The notes beneath the pieces were generated by a model. The model was not told the DNA's origin, did no database searches, and worked only from the letters and a program-made list of their open reading frames with translations. Both the position numbers and the translations under genes were made by a program. A DNA stretch of 6,553 bases from Thermodesulfovibrionales bacterium. Its GTDB lineage: Bacteria > Nitrospirota > Thermodesulfovibrionia > Thermodesulfovibrionales > SM23-35. Positions 1 through 5,327 of this stretch are shown here, piece after piece (the stretch's first letter is position 1; every line of letters starts with the position of its first letter). The stretch is from contig JALHSV010000411.1 of the NCBI GenBank assembly GCA_022865525.1, positions 1 to 6,553 of the forward strand, written 5' to 3'.

Positions 1-410
1 ATGCAGTACCGGTCATCAGCAGACGGAATAGCACCCTCAACGATTAAAATAAATCCTCCCGCTCGAACCGTCTCATCATATACTTCCTCGACGAGATGCC
101 CTGCTGCAGCCATAATGGTGTCATGCTGTCTCAATGAGATCTTGTCGAGAATAACGGAAGCAACGGGTGGATTCAGGCTTTGGGTAAGAGAAATGGTACA
201 TCCTGCACAGGCAAGCCCTTCAAGCCATATGACCGGAGGTTTCTTGGACTGCATTTCCAGTGCATGAGCGACTTTTGATGCAAAATCTAATTCTGAAAGG
301 CCGAATATTGCAGCAGTAGCAGCGCAATATTTCAGGAACTCTCTCCTGTTAATACCCTGGGATTCAAAATCTTTCATAAGCTTTTTACTGAACATCTTCT
401 CCGCTTTCAT
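1..410 (-). CDS. [NiFe]-hydrogenase small subunit, N-terminal part (cut by window edge)
   Basis: The minus-strand frame gives 136 residues before the window ends; the C-terminal part is missing. Residues 21-28 read NRREFLKY, a twin-arginine Tat signal (R22, R23), followed by a short hydrophobic stretch and a possible AHA cleavage site near residue 50. Residues 60-75 read VIWLEGLACAGCTISL, the start of the mature small subunit, where C68 and C71 match the CxxC pair that ligates the proximal [4Fe-4S] cluster. MAAAGH (100-105) and VEGAIP (124-129) are further family motifs. In this family the small subunit passes electrons from the large subunit's Ni-Fe site to a membrane or periplasmic acceptor, and its Tat signal carries the folded heterodimer across the membrane. 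The start is fixed by a near-perfect Shine-Dalgarno 5 nt upstream. The large-subunit gene is expected just beyond the window. The motif before the twin arginines is N rather than the usual S/T. The exact hydrogenase subgroup cannot be decided from this fragment. Confidence 0.93.
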   Translation of the reverse strand, partial: MKAEKMFSKKLMKDFESQGINRREFLKYCAATAAIFGLSELDFASKVAHALEMQSKKPPVIWLEGLACAGCTISLTQSLNPPVASVILDKISLRQHDTIMAAAGHLVEEVYDETVRAGGFILIVEGAIPSADDRYC

Positions 411-414
411 AATT

Positions 415-424
415 CACCTCCTTA
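415..424 (-). promoter_or_regulatory. Strong Shine-Dalgarno of the hydrogenase gene
   Basis: On the minus strand the bases read TAAGGAGGTG, then AATT and the ATG at 410. It is an almost full anti-16S match with ideal spacing. It fixes the start at 410 over the internal ATGs at codons 6 and 12, and is much stronger than the sites ahead of rlpA or xerC. Confidence 0.85.
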
Positions 425-501
425 CAAAGGTTAGCCCAGACACTTGAATCTTTTATTTGAAATATGTGCGTGAATCACCCCCTTCCGTTTACTTACTCCA
501 A

Positions 502-530
502 TAAATATCAAAAATTATCAGGCTTGTCAA
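502..530 (-). promoter_or_regulatory. Putative sigma70-type promoter for the hydrogenase gene
   Basis: In the 151-nt gap between the aroE stop and the hydrogenase start, the minus strand has an exact TTGACA (530-525), a 17-nt spacer and TATTTA (507-502). The -35 is perfect, but the -10 matches only its first three bases (an alternative GATATT lies closer, at 15-nt spacing). It would give a leader of about 85-90 nt. I see no convincing FNR-type dyad, no sigma54 -24/-12 pair, and no terminator in 425-561. Confidence 0.4.
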
Positions 531-561
531 ATGCACAGAATTAATATCGACATTTTCTTGA

Positions 562-1398
562 CTATCTGTCTGCCTGCAGTAAGGCATTCCGCATGACTTC
601 AACATCAGGCCTGCGCCCTGTCCACAATTCAAATGCAAAAACACCCTGCCACAGAAGCATGCCGAGGCCGCTGACAGTAACGCATCCTCTTTCCGAGGCA
701 TGTTCGAGCAGCCTTGTCCTCTTGTAGATAAGGTCATATACAATCTGTCCTGGTTTCAGGGATGATGTATCGAGGGGTAAGGGATCCTCTTTTTTCAAAC
801 CTAATGGAGTTGCATTGATGATCATATGGTATCTCCCGACTGCTGATAGATCCATACAAGATGAAACGCTGTTCTTTATCCTGTTTAAATCATGTACAAG
901 ATTATGAACCCGCATTTTCGATCGTCCGAAAAGGGAGAGGGATTTCGCTTCCTGAACCAGGGAGTAGCCCAATGCACGGGCCGCACCTCCTGCTCCGATA
1001 ATCAGGATGTCCTTGTCTCGTGTATCGATAGCGTTCTCGGCAAGAGACTGCATAAATCCTCGTCCATCCGTATTGTAACCAATGAGTCTCCCGTCTGAAT
1101 TTACAAGGGTGTTCACTGCACCAATAAATGCTGCTTCCCTGTCTGTCTCATCGAGGTATGTCATAACTTTCTCTTTATGGGGTACTGTTACATTGATACC
1201 CAGGATATTCAGTGCTTTAATAGCCTTTATCGCATCTTCAAGGGCATCCGGGCTGACGAGAAACGGGACATAGCAGTAATCAAGTGAGAGAGATTCATAG
1301 GCAGCATTATGCATTGCGGGAGACAGCGTATGTTTTATCGGACATCCGATAATGCCTGTGATTTTTGTTTTTCCGTTTATCTTCAGCGTTGCACCCAT
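562..1398 (-). CDS. aroE: Shikimate dehydrogenase (NADP+)
   Basis: AroE reduces 3-dehydroshikimate to shikimate with NADPH in the cytoplasmic shikimate pathway leading to aromatic amino acids. Counting from the upstream ATG at 1440, HTLSPAMHN (37-45) is the substrate-binding loop, GINVTVPHK (81-89) carries the catalytic Lys89, GYNTDGRGF (121-129) carries the catalytic Asp125, GAGGAARA (149-156) is the Rossmann dinucleotide loop, INATPLG is the conserved late motif, and GLGMLLWQG is the C-terminal substrate-contacting segment. I prefer the ATG at 1398: it has AAGGG 8 nt upstream, leaves 28 nt after the rlpA stop, and family members begin just before KINGKT. The ATG at 1440 would add 14 residues, overlap rlpA by 14 nt and give 292 aa. 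The cofactor loop reads GRSKMR where many NADP-dependent AroE have NRT..R; the arginines that would hold the 2'-phosphate remain. It probably shares a transcript with rlpA. Confidence 0.95.
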   Translation of the reverse strand: MGATLKINGKTKITGIIGCPIKHTLSPAMHNAAYESLSLDYCYVPFLVSPDALEDAIKAIKALNILGINVTVPHKEKVMTYLDETDREAAFIGAVNTLVNSDGRLIGYNTDGRGFMQSLAENAIDTRDKDILIIGAGGAARALGYSLVQEAKSLSLFGRSKMRVHNLVHDLNRIKNSVSSCMDLSAVGRYHMIINATPLGLKKEDPLPLDTSSLKPGQIVYDLIYKRTRLLEHASERGCVTVSGLGMLLWQGVFAFELWTGRRPDVEVMRNALLQADR

Positions 1399-1426
1399 CT
1401 CATATGCCCTTCGATCTGAATAAACA

Positions 1427-2182
1427 TCATATTTTCTCATTATACCTGGTTATGAGAACACGGTAACCCTCATCTGCAAGAGTCTCTGCAAGGGAGACTG
1501 CTTCTTCCCGTGCGAGAAACCTGCCAATCCTTACCCTATAAAATGTGCCCCCGTTTACATCAGCTTCATCGATATAGATACCGCTGTATTTCAGTTCCAG
1601 AGATGTTTTCAGCCGCTGTGCATTTGAAAGCTCCCTGAAAGAGCCTGCCTGTATCGTCAATGGTCCCGCACGTGAGGCATACTCAACCTTTCGTATAAAA
1701 GAGGTATCTCTCCCCATATATTCAATCATCACTGGAGAGGTTCCCGGTTTCAGAAGGCCAATCTCCCTTGCTGCAGCATATGACAAATCAATATCTCTCC
1801 CGGACACAAAAGGCCCCCGGTCATTAATAAGGCAGTCTACGGATCTCCCATTTGATGCATGCGTGACTTTCAGCTTTGTACCAAAGGGGTATTCACGATG
1901 AGCACAGGTATAGGCATACATGTCGAATGGTTCTCCTGATGAGGTCGGTTTCCCATGGAATTCAGGCCCGTACCATGACGCAATGACGTATTCCGCTTCA
2001 GGATTTGTATGGTAAGAGGCGCATGAGGCGAAGGGGAAAACTAAGAAATAAACCAACAAAATTAAAAAAATCCCCCTTAATCCCCCTTTTCTTTCGCCTC
2101 GGCGAATCCGCCTGAGTGCGGAAAAGGGGGACAAAGGGGGATTACTTGTCATAATAAGAATAATTTGTTTTCCTATTCTCAT
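1427..2182 (-). CDS. rlpA: RlpA-like septal lipoprotein, DPBB plus SPOR domains
   Basis: RlpA proteins are envelope lipoproteins; some are lytic transglycosylases that cut glycan strands lacking stem peptides at the division septum. The 251-aa frame has a hydrophobic segment (38-51) and a lipobox-like FASC with the acylated Cys at 54 (Phe rather than Leu at -3). A double-psi beta-barrel domain spans about 66-155: ASWYG, HGKPTSSGEPFD, CAHREYPFGT, NDRGPF and RDIDLSYAAA. E84, D87, H95 and D121 have the same spacing as the residues I recall as functionally important in Pseudomonas RlpA. A SPOR domain, which binds denuded peptidoglycan, runs from about 173 to the end (IQAGSF, YRVRIGRF). Residues about 13-38 are encoded by a CCCCC inverted repeat sitting between a basic N-terminus and the hydrophobic core. 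The start is uncertain: neither the ATG at 2182 nor that at 2152 has a clear Shine-Dalgarno. Confidence 0.88.
   Translation of the reverse strand: MRIGKQIILIMTSNPPLSPFSALRRIRRGERKGGLRGIFLILLVYFLVFPFASCASYHTNPEAEYVIASWYGPEFHGKPTSSGEPFDMYAYTCAHREYPFGTKLKVTHASNGRSVDCLINDRGPFVSGRDIDLSYAAAREIGLLKPGTSPVMIEYMGRDTSFIRKVEYASRAGPLTIQAGSFRELSNAQRLKTSLELKYSGIYIDEADVNGGTFYRVRIGRFLAREEAVSLAETLADEGYRVLITRYNEKI
2064..2142 (-). terminator. Terminator-like hairpin plus U-run inside the rlpA 5' coding region
   Basis: Read as minus-strand RNA, the outer repeat arms (2142-2121 and 2091-2070) pair at 20 of 22 positions, including two blocks of five G-C pairs. The 3' arm is followed at once by seven U (2070-2064). 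That is the form of a Rho-independent terminator, although it lies about 40 nt inside the rlpA frame. Translating ribosomes could prevent folding, so any termination would probably be partial. The sequence shows the structure; the activity is inferred. Confidence 0.4.
2070..2146. repeat. CCCCC-type inverted-repeat element embedded in rlpA
   Basis: Outer arms at 2070-2091 and 2121-2142 are inverted copies with only two mismatched pairs, built from two CCCCC blocks each. Between them lie two smaller hairpins: TTCGCC/GGCGAA (2093-2098 with 2101-2106) and TCCGC/GCGGA (2107-2111 with 2118-2122). The folded strand would therefore be a branched, three-way-junction shape. The right end, GGGGGATTACT (2136-2146), is identical to the right end of the composite repeat at 4151-4356, so the two belong to one family. 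The left end has lost the matching GTAAT and runs into an A7 tract. There is no coding capacity for a transposase; this looks like a REP- or MITE-like element moved in trans, but the mechanism is unknown. Confidence 0.75.
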
Positions 2183-2206
2183 GCAGAGTTATGTATTATG
2201 TGTGGC

Positions 2207-3547
2207 TTACAAAATATACCTGCTTAAATCCTCGTCCTTAACGATGTCATTCAGTTTTGCCCTGACATATGCTCTGTCGATTCCCAATTTCCCGTTCTTC
2301 TTTTCAGGAGCTTCAAAGGAAATATCCTCAAGAAGTTTCTCAAGCACCGTATGCAGCCTCCGCGCACCGATATTCTCCGTTTTTTCATTGACATGGGCTG
2401 CTATACCGGCAATTTCGTCAATGGAGTCCTCTGTAAACTGTATCGACACATCTTCCGTGAAAAGGAGTGCTATGTATTGTTTGATCAGAGCGTTGTACGG
2501 TTCTGTCAGTATCCGCACAAATTCTTCCTTCCCAAGCGCATCGAGTTCAACTCTGATCGGGAACCTCCCCTGAAGCTCCGGAATCAGATCGGATGGCTTT
2601 GACATATGAAATGCACCGGCAGCAATAAAGAGAATATGTTCTGTCTTTACGGGACCATGTTTGGTTGTGACCGTTGTGCCTTCAACGATCGGGAGAAGAT
2701 CCCTCTGAACACCTTCGCGTGAAACATCAGGCCCATGAGCGTGCCCTCTGCTCGCAATCTTATCAATCTCGTCGAGAAAGATAATACCGGACTGTTCCAC
2801 CCGTTCGATTGCCTCACGTGTAACCTTATCGATGTCAATGAGCTTATTTGCCTCTTCCTGCTGTATGATGACCAAAGCTTCAGGAACCTTTACTTTTTTC
2901 CGCTTTGACTTTTCAGGGAGAAAATTTCCGAGCATCTCCTTGAGGTTTATTTCCAGATCCTCGAGTCCTACATTCGAGACAACGCCGAAGGGAATTACCT
3001 TTTCTCTGACCTCGATATCAACATACCGGTGATCCAGTTTTCCCTCTTTCAACTGCATTTTGAGTCTTTCTCTCGTTTCCCGCTGTTTTTCCCTCTCCTC
3101 TTCTTCGAGCCCTCCACCCCGCGATGTTTTCGGAAAAGGAAGCAAAAGGTCAAGCAGACGTTCTTCGGCAAGTACCTGTGCCTTCTCCTGGACTTTTTCT
3201 GCATGCTCTGACTTGACCATTCCTATAGATATCTCGGTCAAATCACGGATCATGGATTCAACATCGCGGCCAACATATCCGACTTCGGTAAATTTTGTTG
3301 CTTCTACCTTCATGAACGGTGCATGTGCAAGCTTCGAAAGCCTCCGTGCAATTTCTGTCTTCCCGACACCCGTCGGGCCGATCATGATGATATTTTTTGG
3401 CAATACCTCATCCCGTAATTCCGGGGAAAGCCGCTGTCTCCTCCAGCGGTTCCTCATTGCAATGGCAACCGCCTTCTTTGCCTTGTGTTGTCCGATTATG
3501 TACTTGTCCAGTTCTTCTACGATTTTTCGGGGTGTTAGGTTATCCAT
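2207..3547 (-). CDS. hslU: HslU (ClpY), ATPase and unfoldase subunit of the HslUV protease
   Basis: HslU is an AAA+ hexamer that unfolds cytoplasmic proteins and threads them into the HslV chamber. The 446 residues are the usual length. Visible motifs: an N-terminal LTPRKIVEELDKYIIGQ; Walker A GPTGVGKT (57-64); pore loop GYVG (90-93), which grips substrate; a charged I-domain (about 110-240, with a Glu/Arg/Lys-rich helix at 147-170); Walker B IIFLDE (255-260); arginine-finger region LQGRFPIRVEL with R328; sensor-2 GARRLHTVLE (394-403); and the C-terminal SRYIL, the tail that docks into HslV pockets in this family. Its ATG overlaps the end of hslV by 8 nt and is preceded by GAGGAG 4 nt upstream, which suggests translational coupling and balanced subunit production. 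No key residue appears missing. Confidence 0.98.
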   Translation of the reverse strand: MDNLTPRKIVEELDKYIIGQHKAKKAVAIAMRNRWRRQRLSPELRDEVLPKNIIMIGPTGVGKTEIARRLSKLAHAPFMKVEATKFTEVGYVGRDVESMIRDLTEISIGMVKSEHAEKVQEKAQVLAEERLLDLLLPFPKTSRGGGLEEEEREKQRETRERLKMQLKEGKLDHRYVDIEVREKVIPFGVVSNVGLEDLEINLKEMLGNFLPEKSKRKKVKVPEALVIIQQEEANKLIDIDKVTREAIERVEQSGIIFLDEIDKIASRGHAHGPDVSREGVQRDLLPIVEGTTVTTKHGPVKTEHILFIAAGAFHMSKPSDLIPELQGRFPIRVELDALGKEEFVRILTEPYNALIKQYIALLFTEDVSIQFTEDSIDEIAGIAAHVNEKTENIGARRLHTVLEKLLEDISFEAPEKKNGKLGIDRAYVRAKLNDIVKDEDLSRYIL

Positions 3548-4073
3548 TCAACTCCTCTATGGTTACATTATCGTTTGTATAGATACAGATGTCAGATGCA
3601 ATCTTCATTGCCTTCTCCACGATCTCTCGTGCTGAAAGACCGGTATTTTCCGACAGAGCCCTCGCCGCAGCCTGTGCATAAGGGCCTCCGGAACCTATTG
3701 CGGAAATTCCGTCCTCCGGTTCAATAACATCACCGGTACCCGAGAGAATGAATGTGTGCTCCAGGTCGGCGATAATAAGAAGCGCCTCGAGCCTTCTCAG
3801 GATCTTATCAGTGCGCCAGTCCTTTGCAAGCTCCACAGAAGCCCGTGTGATATTCCCGCGGTACGATTCAAGTTTCCCTTCAAACTTTTCGAACAAGGTG
3901 AAAGCATCTGCCGTTGCTCCTGAAAAACCGGCCAGGACTTTTTCACCATACATCTTTCGGAGCTTCCGTGCATTCCGTTTCAAAACGGTCGTACCCATGG
4001 TAACCTGCCCGTCTCCGCCTATGGCTACGTTCCCGCCGCGTCTCACACAAAGTATTGTCGTTCCTTTAAACAT
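3540..4073 (-). CDS. hslV: HslV (ClpQ), proteolytic subunit of the HslUV protease
   Basis: HslV is a proteasome-beta-like threonine peptidase that forms a double hexamer capped by HslU. The 177-residue product has a short leader MFKG before TTILCVRR; removing four residues would expose Thr5 as the N-terminal nucleophile. With Thr5 as position 1, the conserved catalytic-site residues fall in register: D21 (mature 17) in GGDGQVT, and K32 and K37 (mature 28 and 33) in LKRNARK. AGFSGATADAFTLFEKFE, ELAKDWRTDK, IGSGGPYAQAAARAL and CIYTN..TIEEL are further family blocks. The start at 4073 is supported by TAAGGA (4080-4085) six nt upstream. The gene is first in a tight pair with hslU, and a likely promoter region lies just upstream. 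Confidence 0.98.
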   Translation of the reverse strand: MFKGTTILCVRRGGNVAIGGDGQVTMGTTVLKRNARKLRKMYGEKVLAGFSGATADAFTLFEKFEGKLESYRGNITRASVELAKDWRTDKILRRLEALLIIADLEHTFILSGTGDVIEPEDGISAIGSGGPYAQAAARALSENTGLSAREIVEKAMKIASDICIYTNDNVTIEELNG

Positions 4074-4098
4074 TGATGTTCCTTAACATTAACGAATT

Positions 4099-4127
4099 GT
4101 TATGAAAATATTCTTTCATAAAAACAA
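4099..4127 (-). promoter_or_regulatory. Putative hslVU promoter overlapped by an inverted repeat
   Basis: On the minus strand, TTGTTT (4127-4122) is followed after 17 nt by CATAAC (4104-4099), a moderate sigma70-like pair about 25 nt ahead of the hslV start. The segment 4100-4121 is a perfect inverted repeat, TTATGAAA, six bases, TTTCATAA, covering the spacer and most of the -10. That is the position of a repressor operator, or it could be a short 5'-UTR hairpin. It does not match the CIRCE element, and I see no sigma32-type promoter. A separate exact TATAAT (minus strand, 4139-4134) lacks a -35. Confidence 0.35.
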
Positions 4128-4164
4128 TACACTATTATAAATCATAATGAGTAATCTCCCCTAC

Positions 4165-4185
4165 CCCCTCTTTATAAAAGAGGGG
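4165..4185. repeat. Perfect 9-bp hairpin at the left end of the composite repeat
   Basis: CCCCTCTTT (4165-4173), a 3-nt loop ATA, and AAAGAGGGG (4177-4185) form a perfect stem. On the minus strand it is not followed by a run of T, so it is not a classical intrinsic terminator. A related 8-bp stem, CCCCCTTT/AAAGGGGG, lies at 4323-4341 at the other end. Confidence 0.7.
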
Positions 4186-4338
4186 AAGAATATTCAAAGA
4201 TTCCGACACCTCATAAAGGAGGGGTACAATACTCTGTATATCTCCCTCTTTATAAAACAGAGACATAATGCTCTGTGCAAATCCCCCTTTTATAAAACAG
4301 ACGAACAATGCTCTGCGCAAATCCCCCTTTTATAAAGG
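4171..4338. repeat. Degenerate ~40-bp tandem array with five TTTATAAA-like cores
   Basis: The core TTTATAAA (or CTCATAAA in the second copy) begins at 4171, 4210, 4249, 4289 and 4329, a regular 39, 39, 40, 40 bp step. The clearest full units are 4241-4280 and 4281-4320, identical at 30 of 40 positions and both ending with ATGCTCTG followed by GTGCAA or CGCAA. The first 16 bases of 4281-4320 recur exactly at 4321-4336. Outer units are more diverged. The unit is continuous rather than a repeat plus unique spacers, so this is not a CRISPR array. Confidence 0.7.
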
Positions 4339-4391
4339 GGGAAAGAGGGGGATTACTAATATATACTTCCTTATGTTTTTTGTATAGAGTT

Positions 4392-5267
4392 TCAATTTTC
4401 TTTTGCCAAGGGGTGTGCCTTGTCATAGACATCCATGAGGTGCGTTATGTCCAGGTGCGTATATTTCTGGGTTGTCGAAAGCGATGCATGGCCGAGGAGT
4501 TCCTGAATCACCCTGAGGTCCGCACCGCCCTGAAGCAGATGGCTTGCAAAAGAATGCCGGAGCGTATGCGGCCCGATACGGCCGTGGATCCCAATAGCCC
4601 GCGCATACTTTACAACGATGCGCCGTACCCCCCTTTCTGTCAATCGTTTCCCCATTCTGTTCAGGAACAGAGCTCTTTCCTTGCTTTTGAGAAGCATCCT
4701 TTCTATGATGTACGATTTCATCGCATCGATTGCTTTTGAACCTATGGGTACAATGCGCTCTTTCTTTCCCTTTCCTTTGATCTTGATCAGGCATTCCTTT
4801 ATGTGAATGTCGTCTGTGTTAATTCCCGAAAGTTCACTGACCCTTAATCCGCTCGAATAAAGGAGTTCAAGGACAGCCCTGTTACGGGCAGGGAGAAACC
4901 CGATTCCTTCGGGTTTCTCAACAAGGGAAAAAACATCATCAACAGAGAGAAATCTGGGAAGGAGCTTCGGCACTTTCGGATTCGAAACGAGTTTCGCGGG
5001 ATTCGTTTTCATGTAACCTTCACGGTACAGGAATTTGAAAAAAGACCGAATGCTGGAAAGGCGCCGGCTTACGGTTGTCTTATTCAATCCTTTCTGTATC
5101 TGCCCTGCGATAAAGCCACGGAGATCAATGATATCGATGTTGTTGGGCTCGCATTTGACGGATTCAGAAAACTCCCTGAGATCTTTCCTGTAAGCACGCA
5201 ATGTATGGGACGAAGCGCCTTTTTCAAGATCGAGATAGCGGATAAATTTATCGATATAGTCTTTCAC
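4392..5267 (-). CDS. xerC: XerC-type tyrosine recombinase
   Basis: Xer recombinases resolve chromosome dimers at dif during division. The 291-aa product has the typical length. An N-terminal SAM-like DNA-binding domain (about 1-95, with SSHTLRAYRKDL and TTVSRRLSSIRSFFKFL) precedes a catalytic domain holding the whole active-site set: R142 in SGLRVSEL, K165 in KGKGKKER, H233 and R236 in PHTLRHSFASHLL, H259 in LLGHASLSTTQ, and nucleophile Y268 in QKYTH. The neighbourhood with hslV and hslU favours the chromosomal XerC/CodV role over a phage or integron integrase. The only in-frame start after an upstream TAG is a GTG at 5267; no clear Shine-Dalgarno precedes it, and a three-codon frame (ATG at 5275) ends across it in GTGA. 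It lies 60 nt behind fabD. XerC rather than XerD is inferred mainly from context. Confidence 0.93.
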   Translation of the reverse strand: MKDYIDKFIRYLDLEKGASSHTLRAYRKDLREFSESVKCEPNNIDIIDLRGFIAGQIQKGLNKTTVSRRLSSIRSFFKFLYREGYMKTNPAKLVSNPKVPKLLPRFLSVDDVFSLVEKPEGIGFLPARNRAVLELLYSSGLRVSELSGINTDDIHIKECLIKIKGKGKKERIVPIGSKAIDAMKSYIIERMLLKSKERALFLNRMGKRLTERGVRRIVVKYARAIGIHGRIGPHTLRHSFASHLLQGGADLRVIQELLGHASLSTTQKYTHLDITHLMDVYDKAHPLAKEN

Positions 5268-5327
5268 GGATTCATTGTACCATTTTCTGACACGTACTCC
5301 GGGCTATGCCGATATTTTGATATCTTT

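Larger units (their letters stand above)
4151..4356. repeat. Composite palindromic repeat with terminal inverted repeats, between xerC and hslV
   Basis: The left end (GTAATC plus C-rich blocks) and the right end (G-rich blocks plus GATTAC) are inverted copies, 19 of 26 bases matching without gaps. The right end is shared with the element inside rlpA. The inner halves, left CCCCTCTTTATA and right TTATAAAGGGGG, look like two halves of one palindrome pushed apart by a tandem array. No open frame here resembles a protein; apparent short peptides only reflect the repeats (PPLSPFIKGG-like). This element fills most of the 318-nt gap 4074-4391. The remaining 4357-4391 is AT-rich with nothing recognisable, and no terminator is seen behind xerC. 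Confidence 0.7.

Noticed and set aside
1..267. 88-aa plus-strand frame at the window start
   Set aside because: It is antisense to the hydrogenase gene, which has a Tat motif, cluster cysteines and a strong RBS.
425..561. FNR box, sigma54 promoter or riboswitch ahead of the hydrogenase gene
   Set aside because: No TTGAT-N4-ATCAA dyad close to consensus, no GG/GC -24/-12 pair, and no extended conserved leader structure that I can recognise.
489..743. 84-aa minus-strand frame over the aroE end and the following gap
   Set aside because: It overlaps the conserved aroE C-terminus in another frame, has no recognisable motif, and runs through the promoter region.
3060..3635. 191-aa plus-strand open frame
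   Set aside because: It lies antisense to hslU and hslV, whose motifs are complete; its Ser/Phe-rich composition is typical of an antisense shadow.
4147..4335. Short open frames across the repeat array on both strands
   Set aside because: Their peptides only mirror the ~40-bp repeats (FIKGG, LFYKEG and similar), shift frame from unit to unit, and lack ribosome binding sites.
4323..4341. Intrinsic terminator for xerC
   Set aside because: CCCCCTTT/AAAGGGGG forms an 8-bp hairpin, but no T-run follows it on the minus strand.
4151..4356. Possible CRISPR array
   Set aside because: The units are contiguous and degenerate with no unique spacers, and there are no cas genes in the window.
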